The position numbers were made by a program, and so were the translations under genes. Below are positions 62,243 to 64,000 of a DNA stretch of 64,000 nucleotides, one piece after another. Below the pieces are notes generated by a model. The model saw only the letters and a list, made by a program, of their open reading frames with translations. It ran no database searches and had not been told where the DNA came from. Position 1 is the first letter of the stretch; the number at the start of each line of letters is the position of its first letter. Source of the stretch: Yoonia sp. SS1-5 (lineage in GTDB: Bacteria; Pseudomonadota; Alphaproteobacteria; Rhodobacterales; Rhodobacteraceae); assembly GCF_038443705.2 (NCBI RefSeq), contig NZ_CP151767.2:3587501-3651500 (forward strand). The letters are read 5' to 3'.

Positions 62243-63808
62243 ATGACGAACCTGCGTGATGCGGCAATGACATCCAAGGCCTGGCCTTTTGAAGAGGCCC
62301 GTCGCGTGCTCAAACGCTATGCCAAAAAGGACCCCGAGAAGGGTTATGTGCTGTTCGAAACCGGCTATGGCCCGTCCGGCCTGCCGCATATCGGCACATT
62401 TGGCGAGGTTGGCCGCACCACAATGGTGCGCCGGGCGTTCGAGGTGATCTCGGACATCCCTACGAAATTGCTGTGCTTTTCGGATGATATGGACGGGATG
62501 CGCAAGATCCCCGGCAATGTGCCTGATCCTGCGGCGCTGGAACCTTTCATGCAAAAGCCCTTGACGGCTGTGCCCGATCCGTTTGGCACACATGGCAGTT
62601 TCGGCGACCATATGAATGCCCGTTTGAACAACTTTCTGGATACGTTCGGGTTTGAGTATGAATTCGCGTCGTCCACCGAATATTACCAATCGGGCAAAAT
62701 GGATGCGATTCTGCTGAAGGCGGCTGAGCAGTATGATGCTGTCATGGCAATCATGCTGAAATCGCTGCGCGAAGAACGCCGCCAGACCTATTCGATTTTT
62801 TTGCCGATCAGTCCGACGACCGGGCAGGTCCTTTATGTCCCGATGAAAGAGGTGACCAAGGACGGTCAAATCACGTTTGAAGACGTGGATGGGACAGATG
62901 TGACCCTTCCGATCACCGGCGGCAATTGCAAGTTGCAGTGGAAACCGGATTTTGGCGCGCGTTGGGCCGCGCTGGGCGTCGATTTCGAGATGTACGGCAA
63001 GGATCACGCCACCAACACGCCGATTTACGATGGCATCTGCCGCGTCCTTGGGGGCCGCGCGCCCGAGCATTTCACCTATGAGCTGTTCCTGGACGCCGAC
63101 GGTCACAAGATCTCGAAAACGTCCGGCAATGGGTTGTCGATTGACGAATGGCTGACCTATGCGGCGACAGAGTCGCTGTCATATTTCATGTATCAAAAGC
63201 CCAAGACTGCAAAACGCATGCATTTTGATGTCATCCCAAAAGCGGTTGATGAGTATCATCAGCAGTTGCGCGCCTATGCCGACCAGGACAACAAGGCCCG
63301 GCTGAACAATCCGGTTTTTCACATCCATGGGCATAATGTCCCGGCGTCGGACATGGTCGTGCCGTTTGCGATGCTGCTGAACCTTGCCTCCGTGTCAGGG
63401 GCCGAAGACAAGGCAACCCTTTGGGGCTTTATTCAGCGTTACGCGCCTGAGGCTTCCGCCGAGAAAAATCCGCAAATGGATCAGGCCGCCGGCTTTGCGG
63501 TGCGCTACTACAATGATTTCGTCCAGCCGACGAAAGTCTATCGCGCCCCGACCGATCAGGAGCGGGCGGCAATGACCGATCTGGTTGCCCGCCTCAAGGA
63601 TTGGGATGGCGGTTTGGACGCCGAGGCCCTGCAATCCATGGTCTTTGCCGTAGGCAAGGCGCATGATTTTGATCCGTTGCGCGGATGGTTCACCGCACTT
63701 TACGAGGTGTTGCTGGGGGCTTCACAGGGCCCCCGGTTTGGTGGGTTCATCGCACTTTACGGCGTGGACGAGACCATTGCCCTGATCACGCAAAAGCTGG
63801 CTGATTAA
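62243..63808 (+). CDS. lysS: Lysyl-tRNA synthetase, class I
   Basis: 521 residues if ATG 62243 is used; ATG 62267 ([14 protein letters not shown]) is an alternative and neither has a strong ribosome site. HIGH appears as [13 protein letters not shown] and KMSKS as [24 protein letters not shown] and [17 protein letters not shown] are specific for the archaeal-type class I LysRS, which many alphaproteobacteria use in place of the class II enzyme. It charges tRNA-Lys in the cytoplasm. Confidence 0.94.
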   Translation: MTNLRDAAMTSKAWPFEEARRVLKRYAKKDPEKGYVLFETGYGPSGLPHIGTFGEVGRTTMVRRAFEVISDIPTKLLCFSDDMDGMRKIPGNVPDPAALEPFMQKPLTAVPDPFGTHGSFGDHMNARLNNFLDTFGFEYEFASSTEYYQSGKMDAILLKAAEQYDAVMAIMLKSLREERRQTYSIFLPISPTTGQVLYVPMKEVTKDGQITFEDVDGTDVTLPITGGNCKLQWKPDFGARWAALGVDFEMYGKDHATNTPIYDGICRVLGGRAPEHFTYELFLDADGHKISKTSGNGLSIDEWLTYAATESLSYFMYQKPKTAKRMHFDVIPKAVDEYHQQLRAYADQDNKARLNNPVFHIHGHNVPASDMVVPFAMLLNLASVSGAEDKATLWGFIQRYAPEASAEKNPQMDQAAGFAVRYYNDFVQPTKVYRAPTDQERAAMTDLVARLKDWDGGLDAEALQSMVFAVGKAHDFDPLRGWFTALYEVLLGASQGPRFGGFIALYGVDETIALITQKLAD

Positions 63809-63831
63809 GCGCTCGTTTGCTATGCTACGGT

Positions 63832-64000
63832 ATGGACCGTGATGCTGTTGTCGCAATCTACGACCGCCTGATCGCCGGGCATGCGGGTCTTGTCCGCAAG
63901 GGAAAGGCGACAGCCTACACGGCGCTGAACGGGAATATGTTTTCTTTTGTTGGCCCGGACGGGCAGATGTGTATCCGGCTGTCAAAGGTTGAGATTGCCG
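63832..64000 (+). CDS. TfoX N-terminal-domain-like protein, start only (3' end outside window)
   Basis: 56 codons from ATG 63832 to the window edge. The order MDRDAVVAIYDRLIAGHAGL, VRKGKATAYTALNGNMFSFV and GQMCIRLSKVEIA matches the TfoX/Sxy N-terminal domain as seen in small alphaproteobacterial proteins of about 110 residues. It lies 23 bases after lysS. No catalytic residues are known for the family. No ribosome site is visible, so an alternative start outside this frame cannot be excluded. Confidence 0.7.
   Translation, partial: MDRDAVVAIYDRLIAGHAGLVRKGKATAYTALNGNMFSFVGPDGQMCIRLSKVEIA

Overview
The window looks like chromosome of a roseobacter-type alphaproteobacterium (Rhodobacteraceae). 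The support is the gene content rather than any marker RNA: an ethylmalonyl-CoA pathway gene (ccrA) beside a luxR-luxI pair, an RpoHII-type heat-shock sigma factor, a TIGR02186 protein next to a TauE-like exporter, an archaeal-type class I lysyl-tRNA synthetase, and very compact GC-rich gene packing with many ATGA-type overlaps. I saw no rRNA, tRNA, CRISPR array, prophage or insertion sequence.

Layout. 1-2224: the end of ccrA with a strong terminator, then a small protein, luxR and luxI (acyl-homoserine lactone quorum sensing). 2265-5464: a RecD-like helicase, then a TIGR02186/TSUP exporter pair. 5599-11494 (minus strand): a nucleoside uptake and salvage operon (BMP-type binding protein, double ATPase, two permeases with an unknown protein between them, purine nucleoside phosphorylase). 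11685-13244: nfu-like, tsaB and rimI. 13382-14139: two tandem small secreted paralogues, followed by an 890-base stretch without a convincing gene. 15031-18725: universal stress protein, AbrB-type membrane protein, class IV aminotransferase, trpS. 18819-25786: a rhomboid-like protein without its catalytic residues, then murJ, a HExxH secreted protein, glnD and a penicillin-binding-protein activator. 25893-31547: rsmI, yraN, gshB, comM, a GST, a histidine phosphatase and cobU. 31642-36943: rpoH2, coaBC, dut, a membrane-anchored ThiF/MoeB protein and a polar amino-acid ABC importer lacking its ATPase. 37037-52624: M3 peptidase, CDF exporter, SH3 protein, 2-hydroxyacid dehydrogenase, two paralogous membrane proteins, a DMGDH/GcvT fusion oxidoreductase, DAO oxidase, two aldo-keto reductases and a TolB-like propeller.

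52954-59328 is the accessory part and the most unusual stretch. It holds an S8 subtilisin-like protease, an anti-sigma-like membrane protein, an ECF-type sigma factor and a large RTX calcium-binding protein. Three of the four are broken by several in-frame stops and/or frameshifts; only the sigma factor frame is intact. No gene elsewhere in the window shows such damage, so this looks like one functional module decaying together.

59632-64000 returns to housekeeping genes: nadD, dacB, a TerB-like protein, class I lysS and the start of a TfoX-like gene. Short palindromes of 18-26 bases built around a GGGTCAAGACCC-like core recur at or just after stop codons in six places (17683, 39061, 46321, 51772, 59416, 61682), and an unrelated 21-base palindrome sits at 36126. 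They look like small intergenic repeat elements that double as transcript-end structures.
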